NCBI GenBank assembly: GCA_963789535.1 | Contig: CAWBKU010000005.1 | Coordinates: 310,001 to 374,000 of the forward strand | Length of the DNA stretch: 64,000 nucleotides | Source of the DNA: CAVXHQ01 sp963789535 | GTDB taxonomy: Bacteria > Pseudomonadota > Alphaproteobacteria > Rhodobacterales > Rhodobacteraceae | Reading direction: 5' to 3' | In this document: positions 28,720 to 37,867 of the stretch, in pieces | Position numbering within the stretch: position 1 is the stretch's first letter | Layout: each line of letters starts with the position of its first letter | Translations under genes and position numbers: made by a program | The notes under the pieces: generated by a model | What the model saw: the letters and a program-made list of their open reading frames with translations, nothing else | The model's database searches: none | Told to the model about the DNA's origin: nothing

Positions 28720-30878
28720 GGCGCCGAGGGGGCGGGCGCGATCAGCGCTTGCCCCCGTCCCCGCCCGGCTTTGCGCGGCTTGCCGGGGGCGCTGCCCGGC
28801 CCGGCGGGTCTGACGAACGGCTTGCCGCCGGATTTGCCCGGCGATTTACCCGTGGGCTTCGGCCCGCCGAAGCTGCGCGCCCGGTTCTTCTTGCTCGACG
28901 GTTTGCCGACAGGCGGACGTGGGCCGCGCGGGCGGGCGTCGCTGCCGTCGGGGTGATAGGGCGCCGAGGTATCGGCGGCCCCGGCCCGGCGCGGTTTCGA
29001 CGCGGCGGCGGGTTGCGGTGCCTCCCGGGTCGGGGGCGCCTTTTCCGGATCGGGTTTCTTGTAGGGCTTTGCTGCCGGTTTTACCGGGGACATGCCCGGC
29101 GGTTTCGGGCGCGGTTTCCATGCCTCCTTGGCCGGGCGGGGCCTCTCGGGGCGTTCGGGGGGCGCGGCGGCTGGCGCCGCGACGGGTGCCGCGACGGGTG
29201 GTGCCCCGGCGCGGGTGGCCTGTCCCTCGGGCCGAGGGGCCCGTGCCTTCGGTGCCCGTGCCTTCGGTGCCATGTCCGGCGGGCCCGCGCGGTCCGGCGC
29301 CGCGTCGATCTGCGGCACGCCGTCGAGGCGCACGAGTGCGGCGCCATTCTCCAGCGTCATCGCGGGGCCCACCGCCGCAACGAAGCGGTCGGCGGCGAGG
29401 CTGCGCACCTCGATCAGGGTCTCTTCGGGCCGGATCCGGATCGCGCCGATATCCTCGCGCGTCAGGTTCCCGAGCGTGCACAGCATCGGCAGCAGACGGC
29501 GCGGCTCGGCGTTGGCGGCACGACCGCCCGCCAGCGAGAACCAGACCGACGGGCCGAAGGTGTCGCGGGGTTTGCCCTTGTCGCCCGCGTCCGACAATTC
29601 CTCGGGCGCGGAATGGCGTTCGTGCCAGAGGCGCAGATAGGCGGCGGCGATCTGTTCGGGGGTGAAGGCGCCGGTGAGCAGGTCGACCGTGGCGCGGTCG
29701 GATTCCGCGACGGCCTCGTGCCAGGCCGGATCGCCCAGCATCCGCGCCGCGTCCTGTTCCGTCACCGCCTCGGCGCCGGGTGCCGCGTCCCAGTCGGCAT
29801 GGACACGGGCCCCGCCCAGCAGACGCTCGGCCTTCTTGCGCGCGGCGGGCGGCACGATGAGGGCGCTGACCCCCTTGCGCCCGGCCCGCCCGGTGCGGCC
29901 AGAGCGGTGCAGCAGGATCTCGGCATTGGTGGGCAGTTCGGCGTGGATCACCAGTTCGAGGTTCGGCAGGTCGATGCCGCGCGCGGCCACGTCGGTCGCC
30001 ACGCAGACCCGCGCCCGCCCGTCGCGCATCGCCTGAAGGGCGTGGGTGCGCTCGGCCTGCGACAACTCGCCCGACAGCGCCACGACCGAAAACCCGCGGT
30101 TGGACAGCCGCGTCGTCAGGCGGTTCACCGTGGCGCGGGTGTTGCAGAACACGATCGCATTGGGCGCCTCGTAGAAGCGCAGGACGTTGACGATGCCGTT
30201 CTCGGCGTCCTGAGCCGCGACCCGAAGGGCGCGGTAGGCGATGTCGGCATGCTGCGCGGCACTGGCGGTGGCGGCGATGCGCAGGGCGTCGGTCTGATAG
30301 GTCTGCGCCAGCTTCGCGATGGCGGCAGGCACCGTGGCCGAGAACATCAGGGTCTGCCGCCCCTCGGGCGCCTTCTCGAGGATGAACTCCAGATCCTCGC
30401 GGAACCCGAGGTCCAGCATCTCGTCGGCCTCGTCGAGGACCACCGCGCGCAGGGCCGACAGGTCGATGGAGCCGCGCATGATGTGGTCGCGCAGACGGCC
30501 CGGCGTGGCCACGACGATATGCGCGCCACGGTCGAGGGCGCGCCGCTCGTCGCGCATGTCCATGCCGCCGACCGTCGAGGCGACGACCGCGCCCGCCCCG
30601 GCGAAGAGCCATTGCAGCTCACGCTTGACCTGCAACGCCAGTTCGCGCGTCGGCGCGATCACGAGGGCGAGGGGGGCGGCGGCGGCGTCGAAGGTATCGG
30701 CGTCACCCAGCAGGCGCGGCGCGATGGCAAGGCCGAAGCCCACCGTCTTGCCCGACCCGGTCTGCGCCGAGACGAGCAGGTCGCGGCCCAGCGTGTCGGG
30801 GTTGGTCACGGCCTCTTGCACGGCGGTCAGGGTGGTATAGCCGCGGGCCACAAGGGCGTCTGACAGGGTCTGTTTCAC
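28587..30878 (-). CDS. DEAD-box RNA helicase with basic Pro/Lys-rich tail
   Basis: GTG 30878 follows AAGGAG with 7-base spacing. The helicase core carries motif I AQTGSGKT (38-45), PTRELA, TPGR, DEAD (149-152), SAT, and motif VI HRSGRTGRAG. A DbpA-type RNA-binding domain (DIGAIRIRPEETLIEV) comes next, then a long low-complexity basic tail (KPRPKPPGMSPVKPAAKP and the like). As read, the frame runs to a stop at 28587, overlapping the DUF4139 gene by 133 bp with implausible Ala/Ser/Arg sequence. Deleting one C from the C-runs at 28752-28762 gives an end ...AGRDGGKR and a TGA at 28742. I suspect a frameshift there. Probable role: RNA remodelling or ribosome assembly. Confidence 0.88.
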   Translation of the reverse strand: MKQTLSDALVARGYTTLTAVQEAVTNPDTLGRDLLVSAQTGSGKTVGFGLAIAPRLLGDADTFDAAAAPLALVIAPTRELALQVKRELQWLFAGAGAVVASTVGGMDMRDERRALDRGAHIVVATPGRLRDHIMRGSIDLSALRAVVLDEADEMLDLGFREDLEFILEKAPEGRQTLMFSATVPAAIAKLAQTYQTDALRIAATASAAQHADIAYRALRVAAQDAENGIVNVLRFYEAPNAIVFCNTRATVNRLTTRLSNRGFSVVALSGELSQAERTHALQAMRDGRARVCVATDVAARGIDLPNLELVIHAELPTNAEILLHRSGRTGRAGRKGVSALIVPPAARKKAERLLGGARVHADWDAAPGAEAVTEQDAARMLGDPAWHEAVAESDRATVDLLTGAFTPEQIAAAYLRLWHERHSAPEELSDAGDKGKPRDTFGPSVWFSLAGGRAANAEPRRLLPMLCTLGNLTREDIGAIRIRPEETLIEVRSLAADRFVAAVGPAMTLENGAALVRLDGVPQIDAAPDRAGPPDMAPKARAPKARAPRPEGQATRAGAPPVAAPVAAPAAAPPERPERPRPAKEAWKPRPKPPGMSPVKPAAKPYKKPDPEKAPPTREAPQPAAASKPRRAGAADTSAPYHPDGSDARPRGPRPPVGKPSSKKNRARSFGGPKPTGKSPGKSGGKPFVRPAGPGSAPGKPRKAGRGRGQALIAPAPSAPQAPARCAASAACRAARSARAASAAPVAVAMASSVSTSCSRKRS

Positions 30879-31037
30879 GGGCCGCTCCTTGCAGGGTGCT
30901 GGGACGATGCCGCGAAATCGGCGGCCGTAGGGCACGGCCGGAGGGGGCATCGAATGTCCCCTGCCATTCCGGGCGCGCGATAACCAGCGGTTTCGCCGTG
31001 TCGGCCGTGACGTCGTGGCGGACCCCGCCGGCGATCC

Positions 31038-32693
31038 TCATGCCAGATCGACGGTGCGGCGCATCGTGCCGCCCTTTTGCGAGCGCGCCGTCACCGACAC
31101 GGTGCCCGGCCCGCGCACCAGCCATTCGGTCCGTCTGGCCGTGGCCGACCACTGCTGCCCCCAGTTGGAATATTCGTGCCGCCGCTCGTTGCGCCCGGCC
31201 AGATGCCCGAGGTCGGCGCGGGCGGGGTTCATCACGATCTCTGCGCCCTCGAGGGCCACCGTCACCGGCTGCGCGACCTTGTTGGCGATCGCCACGTCCG
31301 AGAGGTTGGTCGGCAGATAGCCGTGGTTCGACACCGTCGCCGCGATGCGGAACAGGTCGGCCCCCAGCGCCTCGACCGTCACATCGTCGATCACGACGCG
31401 GGGCGCCGCCGCCGCGTGGCGCAGGTTGAAGGCGACGTTGGTGCGGCACACCTCCTCGAGCATCGCAGGCGGCGGGTTCCGGTAGCTCCAGATATAGCAC
31501 ATCCCGCCGATCTCGACCTGCCCGAGCTGCGGATGGTCGAACGCCTTCCAGTCGCGGAAGCCGTGGTCGCCCAGATGCCCGGTCACGAAGGCGAACAATT
31601 TGCGCTGCACTTCGGCGTTGCGCGGGCCGAGGTTGTAATACCCCGCCTTCTCGACCCCCGCCGCCGTCTCGATGTCCCACAGTTCGGTCGAAAAGCAGAT
31701 GATCCCCATCTCTTCGTAGACCCAGTCCTTGAGCGAGCCGTGCCGCACCTTGGACTTGTCCGGCGTGAACTCGTCATAGACCGAGATCACCGGATAGCCG
31801 GTGAGCCGCGTGCCGACCTCGCCGATGGCGCGGTAGAGCGCGAGGTCGCGGGGGCTCATCTCGGCATCGGTCGTCGTCATCGACGGGCGCAGGATGATGC
31901 CGCCGTGGGTGTGGTAGGCGCACATGCCGCAGATGTTGGGGCGGTCGAGGATCATCCGCGCCATGCCCAGCGTCTCGGGTTCCGTGAACGGATAGTCGCC
32001 GGCACCATATTCCTGCGGCGACCAGTTCACCGGGAAATTGCGGTTCATGTTGCCGTCCTGCTGCGGCGTGATCTTCACGTCGACACCGTCCCAGTCGCGG
32101 ATCAGACCCTCGGGATAGATGCGGTAATAGGTGCCCCCTTCTTCGCCCGGCTCGCGCTGGATCATCAGGCGCGGCTCTTGCGCGTCCACCTTCCATTCGC
32201 CGCGCGGATCGGGGACGCGCATGTTGACGATATAGCCGTCGCCGTCGATGTCCTGCGGGATGAGGCCGTCGAGCCGGTCCTCGCCCGGCAGGAAGCGGCC
32301 ATTGCCGCACCACGGGTGATAGGGCGCCTTGAGCGCCAGTTCGGCGCCGTCGGGGTTGATCCGGGGGATGATGTAGAACGCCTGCTGGTCGAGCAGGCGC
32401 GTCGCCTCTTCGTCGGTGCCGTAGCCGGTCAGCAGGTGGTGGATGGCGTAGAGGGCGGTGGCGCTCGTCGCATGTTCCTCGGCGTGGATCTGCGCGTCGA
32501 TGTAGAACCCCGGCTTGTCGGCGGCGGGGCCGGTGTCGGGGTTGGTGATCTCCATCAGCCAGACGTCGCGGCCGCGGTGGGTTTTCGCGATCGAGGTCAG
32601 CGTGGCGAGGCGCGGGTGCGCGGCGGCCAGCGCGTGCAGGTGCGCGGTCATCTGGTCGTAGTCGTAGTAGGTATCGAAGCCGATGGGTGTCAT
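31038..32693 (-). CDS. M14-family zinc carboxypeptidase
   Basis: 551 aa from ATG 32693 (MTPIGFDTYYDYDQMTAHLH), with AAAGGA upstream. The zinc-ligand motif HxxE is in DAQIHAEEHATSAT; the third His is in CAYHTHGGIILRPS; the catalytic Glu is likely in CFSTELWDIETAAG. A C-terminal beta domain (about 440-551) follows. There is no signal peptide, so it acts in the cytoplasm. It is the distal gene of the minus arm of the catabolic island, after an M20 peptidase. It probably trims an imported peptide-like substrate. Confidence 0.87.
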   Translation of the reverse strand: MTPIGFDTYYDYDQMTAHLHALAAAHPRLATLTSIAKTHRGRDVWLMEITNPDTGPAADKPGFYIDAQIHAEEHATSATALYAIHHLLTGYGTDEEATRLLDQQAFYIIPRINPDGAELALKAPYHPWCGNGRFLPGEDRLDGLIPQDIDGDGYIVNMRVPDPRGEWKVDAQEPRLMIQREPGEEGGTYYRIYPEGLIRDWDGVDVKITPQQDGNMNRNFPVNWSPQEYGAGDYPFTEPETLGMARMILDRPNICGMCAYHTHGGIILRPSMTTTDAEMSPRDLALYRAIGEVGTRLTGYPVISVYDEFTPDKSKVRHGSLKDWVYEEMGIICFSTELWDIETAAGVEKAGYYNLGPRNAEVQRKLFAFVTGHLGDHGFRDWKAFDHPQLGQVEIGGMCYIWSYRNPPPAMLEEVCRTNVAFNLRHAAAAPRVVIDDVTVEALGADLFRIAATVSNHGYLPTNLSDVAIANKVAQPVTVALEGAEIVMNPARADLGHLAGRNERRHEYSNWGQQWSATARRTEWLVRGPGTVSVTARSQKGGTMRRTVDLA

Positions 32694-32712
32694 GCCGGTC
32701 CTTTGCGGGGCG

Positions 32713-34089
32713 TCACGAGCGCCCGAAATGTTCCATGATCGCGGCGGCGTATTTGATGCCGCGGATGTATTTGTCGACGTGGATGTTCTCGTCGGGCGCA
32801 TGCAGGTTGCAGCCCGGATTGGCAAAGCCAGTGAGGACGCAGGGGATCCAGACGTGTTTCAGGATGGCGCCCTCGGCGGAGACGCCGTTGACGATGGGGG
32901 GCTGCCCGTAGACCTCGGTCGCGGCGGCGATAATCGACTGGCTGATGTCCTCGCGCGCGCTGATCTTGTAGGGGTCTTCGGTGCGCGCCTCGCCCTTGAC
33001 CTCGATGCGGTCGAAGCCTTGGGCGGCCAGATGGTTGCGCAGCTTCACGATGGCCTTGGCGGGCGAGATGTTGGGGATCAGGCGGAAATCCATCCTCACG
33101 CGCGCCTCGGCGGGCACGATGGTCTTGGTCCCCTTGCCGGTATAGCCCGCGACGATGCCCTGAATGTTGGCCGTCGGCTCGTAGGTCCGCGCCTTGAGGG
33201 CCTCGACCCCGTCACGCCCCAGCGCGAAGGTGTCGACGCCCAGTTCGTCGCGCAGCGCGTCGAGGTCGATGCGGGCGGCCTTGTCGGCGAGATAGCCCAT
33301 GTCCTCCTCGGTCGGCTCGTAGAGGCCCTCGGCCCAGTCGGGGATCAGGATCTTCTTGTTGCGGTCCATGATGCTGGCCAGCGCATGCACCAGGTCCCAG
33401 ACCGGGTTCGGCACCAGCGGCGCGTTCAGCGAATGGACGTCGGTGCGCGGCCCGCGCGCGATGAGTTCCACGAACAGCACCGATTTCAGGCCGAGCGACA
33501 CGTCCGGCACCTCGACCCCGATCTCGAGGCTGCCGTCGAGGCAGTGCATCCCGTCGGCGGCCAGCATTTCCGCGTTCGCCTTGGCCCAGGGCCCGAGGTT
33601 CGGCGAGCCGATCTCTTCCTCGCCCTCGATCAGAAGTTTGAGGCCGACCGGCACCGCGCCGCGCACCGCCATGAACGCCTTGGCCGCCTTGTTGAACGCC
33701 AGAACGCCCGACTTGTTGTCGGTGGCGCCGCGCCCGTAGAGCACCCCGTCGACCACGGCGCCGGACCACGGGCCGCCATGCGTCCACGCCTCGATCGGTT
33801 CGGGCGGCTGCACGTCGTAGTGGGAATAGCAGAGCAGGGTCTTGTTCGAGGCCGACGCGATCTCGCCGTAGACGACGGGCGGCCCCTCCTCGAGTTCGTG
33901 GAACGCGGCGGGCAGGCCGTCGCGGTGCATCATGTCGCGGATCAGGGCGGCGCAGTCGCGCAGGCCGATGTCCTGCGCAGAGACCGAGGGCTGCTGCACG
34001 AAGGTTTGCAGGTCGGCGACGCATTCCTCGGCGTGGGCGTCGATCCAGTCGTAGATCGGTTGCATTGCGGCGGACGGGGCGTGGGTCAT
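32713..34089 (-). CDS. M20-family dipeptidase/deacylase
   Basis: 458 aa. Metal ligands are in LCYSHYDVQPPEP and DGVLYGRGATDNKSGVLAF; the catalytic Glu pair is in LIEGEEEIGSPNL; a later His is in NPGCNLHAPDENIHVD. It is the size of ArgE/DapE/CPG2-like dipeptidases that cleave dipeptides or N-acyl amino acids. ATG 34089 overlaps the SDR stop (ATGA) and has an AGGGA upstream; a second Met at 34065 is possible. Cytoplasmic; 19 bp precede the M14 gene. Confidence 0.9.
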   Translation of the reverse strand: MTHAPSAAMQPIYDWIDAHAEECVADLQTFVQQPSVSAQDIGLRDCAALIRDMMHRDGLPAAFHELEEGPPVVYGEIASASNKTLLCYSHYDVQPPEPIEAWTHGGPWSGAVVDGVLYGRGATDNKSGVLAFNKAAKAFMAVRGAVPVGLKLLIEGEEEIGSPNLGPWAKANAEMLAADGMHCLDGSLEIGVEVPDVSLGLKSVLFVELIARGPRTDVHSLNAPLVPNPVWDLVHALASIMDRNKKILIPDWAEGLYEPTEEDMGYLADKAARIDLDALRDELGVDTFALGRDGVEALKARTYEPTANIQGIVAGYTGKGTKTIVPAEARVRMDFRLIPNISPAKAIVKLRNHLAAQGFDRIEVKGEARTEDPYKISAREDISQSIIAAATEVYGQPPIVNGVSAEGAILKHVWIPCVLTGFANPGCNLHAPDENIHVDKYIRGIKYAAAIMEHFGRS

Positions 34090-34803
34090 GGGGCGGTTCC
34101 CTGCGGTTGCGACATCTCCCACGCGTTCAGGCGCTGGCCCGAGAGCGCGGGGTCGCGGCTGGTGGCGATGTGGACGAAGGCGGGGGCGAGCAGGTCGGGC
34201 TCGATCCACCCGGCCTTGAGGTCGGGGGGATAGTTCCGCTCGGACATCGGCGTGTGCATCGCGCGGCCGGGGGTGATGGTGCACGAGACGATGCCGTGCG
34301 CCGCCCCCTCCAGCGCGAGGCATTTCGAGAACCCCTCGAGGGCGTGCTTGGCCGCGCAATAGGCGGTCTCGTCGGCGAAGCCCCGGATGCCCGACTGCGA
34401 TGAGACGAAGATCAGCGCACCGCCCGTCGACGGTCATCCCGGACCAGACCGCCTGCGTAAGCTGGAACGCGGCCTGAATCCCGACGTTCAGCGTGGCGGT
34501 AAAGGTGTCGAGGCCGACGGCATCGACAGGTTCCGGCCGCAGGATCGCGGCGTTGTGGATGAGGGTGTCGACCGGGCCGGGGAGGGCGGCGATGGCCGTT
34601 GCCGTGGCCCCGGCATCCGCCAGATCGACGGTCAGGCACAGGGCCGTGCCGCCGAGACCCGCGTTCACCGCCGCAAGGCCCGGACCGTCCACGTCCATCA
34701 GCACGAGGTCGGCGCCGTGCCCGGCGAACACCCGCGCGATGGCGGCGCCGAGGCCCTGCGCGGCGCCGGTAATCACGACTTTCTGGGTCGCCAGCGGGAT
34801 CAC
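34086..34803 (-). pseudogene. Short-chain dehydrogenase/reductase, frameshift near 34430
   Basis: GTG 34803 overlaps the preceding gene's TGA (GTGA). The N-terminal half has the SDR cofactor motif TGAAQGLGAAIARVF, the DVDG region and HNAAILRPEP. After QLTQAVWSGMT the frame shifts. The other frame then supplies GGALIFVSSQSGIRGFADE, YCAAKHALEGFSKCLALEG (YxxxK) and an end LNAWEMSQPQGTAP with a TGA at 34086. One extra base around 34427-34433 explains it. Corrected length is 238 aa. It likely oxidises or reduces a hydroxyl of the island's substrate. Confidence 0.82.
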
Positions 34804-35861
34804 ACCTGCACCCAGCGCCGTTCCGACCCCGACAGGCGCACGGCGTCGAGCACCCTCTGGTTGGCGAGGCCGTCGTGAAACGTGGCCCCCTCGTTCAGCG
34901 GGCGCCCCTCGGCAATGGCGGCGGCGAATTCGCGCAGGACGCCGACGACGGAGACGTTCCAGATGCCCTTGTTCAGGCCCGCAAGCGCCGCGTTGGGGTC
35001 GGTTTCGGTGATCTCGTCGAACCCCTGCCCCGCCTTTGCGAACCACAGTTTCTCGTCGGCGTTGTCGAGCGTCACGGTGCCCTTCGAGCCGAACACCTGC
35101 GTCAGGTTGCCGACATTGTGCGCGGCGACCCCGCTCATGAACACCTGCGCGATGGCGCCGGAGTGCATCTCGAGCGACATCCACGCGAGGTCGTCAGCGG
35201 TCGCGGTCCAGCCCTCGCCCGTCGCCGTGTCGATCCGGTCCGGGATCACCGTCGGGGCCGCCCCCGTGACCCAGGCCACCTCGCCCAGCCACCAGCGCAG
35301 CGTATCCACCTGATGCGAGCCGTTGGCGCCCAGACGCCCGCCGCCCTGATCGGCCATCGACCACCAGTCGCCTTTCGGTCGCCCCGCCGGATCTGCCCAC
35401 GAACTCCCGATGTTGGCGATGTTGACGTGCCGGATCTCGCCCAGATCGCCGTTCGCGATGAGGGCGCGGATGCGGGCACGGTTGGGGTTGAACCGCAACT
35501 CGTGGTCGATCATGTGCAGCCGCCCGGCGGCGGTCGCGGCATCGAGCATCGCCTGCGCCTCGCCCGCGTCCATCGCGGTGGGCTTTTCGCAGAGCACATG
35601 GGCGCCTGCCGTCAGCGCCGCCAGCGTCTGCGCGGCGTGCAGCACCGTGGGTGTGGCGATGCACACCAGATCGAAGGCGTGCGCAGCCAGCATCGCCTGC
35701 CAGTCGTCGTAGGCATGCGGCACGCCGAAGGCGTCGGCCGCCGATTGCGCGCTCGACAGGCGCCCCGAGGCGATGGCCACCACCTCGGCGCCCGGCACAT
35801 GCGCCAGTGCGGGCAGATAGGCCGCACGCGCGAAACTCGCGCCGATGATCCCGACCTTCAT
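34800..35861 (-). CDS. Gfo/Idh/MocA-family oxidoreductase
   Basis: 353 aa. N-terminal Rossmann fold (MKVGIIGASFARAAYLPALA) and the family motif HVLCEKPTAMDAGEAQAML (Glu-Lys-Pro, lysine catalytic). The C-terminal substrate domain has GGGRLGANGSHQVDTLRWWLG with the usual His. These enzymes act on sugars, inositols or their acids with NAD(P). It is 5 bp from the upstream permease gene and overlaps the SDR by 4 bp. A second Gfo/Idh lies further up the same operon. Confidence 0.9.
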   Translation of the reverse strand: MKVGIIGASFARAAYLPALAHVPGAEVVAIASGRLSSAQSAADAFGVPHAYDDWQAMLAAHAFDLVCIATPTVLHAAQTLAALTAGAHVLCEKPTAMDAGEAQAMLDAATAAGRLHMIDHELRFNPNRARIRALIANGDLGEIRHVNIANIGSSWADPAGRPKGDWWSMADQGGGRLGANGSHQVDTLRWWLGEVAWVTGAAPTVIPDRIDTATGEGWTATADDLAWMSLEMHSGAIAQVFMSGVAAHNVGNLTQVFGSKGTVTLDNADEKLWFAKAGQGFDEITETDPNAALAGLNKGIWNVSVVGVLREFAAAIAEGRPLNEGATFHDGLANQRVLDAVRLSGSERRWVQV

Positions 35862-35865
35862 GGCC

Positions 35866-36786
35866 CTACCCCTGTTCCTTGAGACGCGGATCGAGGAAAT
35901 CCCTCAGCCAGTCGCCGATGATGTTGAAACTCAGCACCGTGAGGACGATGGCGATCCCCGGAAAGATCGCCAGCCACCACTTGTTCGCGATGAGCTGGTC
36001 ACGGCTTTGCGCCAGCATCGAGCCCCAGGTCGGCGTCTCGGCGGGCACACCGAGGCCGAGGAACGAGAGCGCCGCCTCGGCGAGGATGACGCTCGCCACG
36101 TTGAACGAGGCGATGACGGTCAGGGGGGCCACGACGTTGGGCAGGATGGTGCGGAAGATGATCGATGAGGTGGGATCGCCAAGGGCGCGCGCGGCCTCGA
36201 CGAACTCTTTCTCGCGCAGGGACAGGGTCTGCGCCCGCACGATCCGGGCGTATGTCACCCATTGGCCGACGCCGAGGACGAGGATCAGGTTCATCAGACC
36301 GGGGCCGAGCACGACGAGGAACATGATCGCCAGCAGGATGAACGGGAACGCGAGCTGGATGTCGCCCAGCCGCATGATGATGTCGTCGATCCAGCCGCCG
36401 AAATAGCCCGAGGCGAGGCCCGCGACGGTGCCGATGGTGCCGCCGACGAGGATCGCGGAGATCCCCACGAGCAGCGAGACCCGCGCGCCGTAGATCAGGC
36501 GGCTGAACACATCGCGCCCGAGGCCGTCCGAGCCCATCAGGAACGTGGCATCCCCCGGCCCCGGCGCCATCGGTGCGGCGAGGCGGAGCATGATGTTCTG
36601 CCGGTTCGGGTCGAGCGGCGCGATGGTCGGCCCGAGGATCGCGAGGAAGAGGACGACGACGAGGATCCCCAGCGCCAGCACCGGCCATTTCGCCGCCAGC
36701 AGGCTGCGCCCCGCACGGCGCAGGCCGCGCCGGAACGGGGTGCCGGTGACGGGGGCTGCGTCGATGCGCTCGGTCAGATCGGTCAC
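35866..36786 (-). CDS. Peptide-type ABC transporter permease (DppC/OppC family)
   Basis: 306 aa. N-terminal hydrophobic anchor followed by PTIAPLDPNRQNIMLRLAAP, the characteristic DppC leader domain, then FLMGSDGLGRDVFSRLIYGAR and the permease signature EFVEAARALGDPTSSIIFRTILPN. GTG 36786 has GAGGGG upstream. It pairs with the DppB-type permease 10 bp upstream and, by inference, with the two ATPases at 57020-59025 on the opposite arm, because no ATPase gene is in this operon. Confidence 0.92.
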   Translation of the reverse strand: MTDLTERIDAAPVTGTPFRRGLRRAGRSLLAAKWPVLALGILVVVLFLAILGPTIAPLDPNRQNIMLRLAAPMAPGPGDATFLMGSDGLGRDVFSRLIYGARVSLLVGISAILVGGTIGTVAGLASGYFGGWIDDIIMRLGDIQLAFPFILLAIMFLVVLGPGLMNLILVLGVGQWVTYARIVRAQTLSLREKEFVEAARALGDPTSSIIFRTILPNVVAPLTVIASFNVASVILAEAALSFLGLGVPAETPTWGSMLAQSRDQLIANKWWLAIFPGIAIVLTVLSFNIIGDWLRDFLDPRLKEQG

Positions 36787-36796
36787 GGCGCCCCCC

Positions 36797-37771
36797 TCAC
36801 AGTTTCACGCGCGGGTCGATCCGCGCATAGATCAGGTCGACGATCAGGTTCAGCGCGATGAACACCAGCGACAGCAGGATCACCGCCGCCTGCACCACCG
36901 GAATGTCCTTTTGATTGATCGCGTTGAACACCAGCCGGCCAATGCCGGGCCAGGAGAATACCGTCTCGATCACGACGACGCCGCCGAGCAGGAACCCGAA
37001 CTCGAGGCCGATCATCGTCACCACCGGCAACCAGGCGTTGCGCAGCGCATGGTCCACGACCACCGCCCGCTCGCTGATCCCCTTCGAGCGCGCGGTGCGG
37101 ACGTAGTCCTGCCCCAGCACCTCGAGCATGGACGACCGCACCAGCCGTGCGTTGCGCGACAGCGAGTAGAAACCGACGGCGATGCCGGGCAGGACCATGT
37201 AGTAGAGGGTGCGCGGCAGGTTGGTGAAGGCGGTCGCGAACTCTCCCTGCAAGAGCGGCATCAGGAACGGCACCTGCCCCGAGATCGGGAACCAGCGCAG
37301 ATAGAGGCCGAAGAACAGGATCATCATGATCCCGAGCCAGAAATTCGGGATCGACTGGCCGAACATCGCCACCGTCATGATCCCGCCATCGAGCGGCGTG
37401 CCGCGATAGAGGGCGGCGAAGACCCCGAACGGGATGGCGAGGCCGATCGCGAAGACCATCGAGAACACCGTCAGCTCGATCGTCGCGGGAAGGGCGGCGA
37501 GCACGATCCCCATGGCCGGCTGACGGTAGCTGAGCGAGTTGCCGAAATCGCCGTGCGCGACGTTCCACAGATAGGTAAGATACTGGATATGCAAGGGTCT
37601 GTCGAACCCGAGCGCCTCGCGGATCATCTGGATTTCCTGCTCGCTCGCGCGTTCGCTGACGAAGAGGAACGTCGGATCGCCGCCCATTTGCAGCGACAGG
37701 AAACTGATGAGGGTGACGCCGACCAGCACGACGATGCTTTGCAGCAACCTTCGGGCGATGAATGTCCACAT
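36797..37771 (-). CDS. Peptide-type ABC transporter permease (DppB/OppB family)
   Basis: 324 aa beginning MWTFIARRLLQSIVVLVGVT, the usual DppB first helix, with LGFDRPLHIQYLTYLWNVAHGDFGNSL after it and the EAA loop DYVRTARSKGISERAVVVDHALRN. It forms the heterodimeric channel with the DppC-type protein. It is preceded by a 96-bp gap holding a tandem 19-bp repeat and a strong hairpin after the SBP gene. Confidence 0.92.
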   Translation of the reverse strand: MWTFIARRLLQSIVVLVGVTLISFLSLQMGGDPTFLFVSERASEQEIQMIREALGFDRPLHIQYLTYLWNVAHGDFGNSLSYRQPAMGIVLAALPATIELTVFSMVFAIGLAIPFGVFAALYRGTPLDGGIMTVAMFGQSIPNFWLGIMMILFFGLYLRWFPISGQVPFLMPLLQGEFATAFTNLPRTLYYMVLPGIAVGFYSLSRNARLVRSSMLEVLGQDYVRTARSKGISERAVVVDHALRNAWLPVVTMIGLEFGFLLGGVVVIETVFSWPGIGRLVFNAINQKDIPVVQAAVILLSLVFIALNLIVDLIYARIDPRVKL

Positions 37772-37791
37772 CGGGCGTGACCTTTCGGGCG

Positions 37792-37829
37792 GAAAACGGT
37801 GGGTCGGGCAGAAAACGGTGGGTCGGGCA
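37792..37829. repeat. Perfect tandem duplication of a 19-bp unit
   Basis: GAAAACGGTGGGTCGGGCA occurs twice back to back (37792-37810 and 37811-37829) in the gap between the SBP and DppB-type permease genes. It may be a slippage product or a protein- or RNA-binding site; no other copy was noticed. Confidence 0.9.
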
Positions 37830-37834
37830 GGTGG

Positions 37835-37861
37835 GGGGCGGCGCGATTCCTGCGCCGCCCC
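37835..37861 (-). terminator. 10-bp GC hairpin after the peptide-type SBP gene
   Basis: On the plus strand GGGGCGGCGC, loop GATTCCT, GCGCCGCCCC. In the transcribed direction the stem starts 6 bases after the SBP stop. No T-tract follows. It mirrors the hairpins after xylF and smoE and probably raises SBP expression relative to the permeases. Confidence 0.55.
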
Positions 37862-37867
37862 GGTGGG

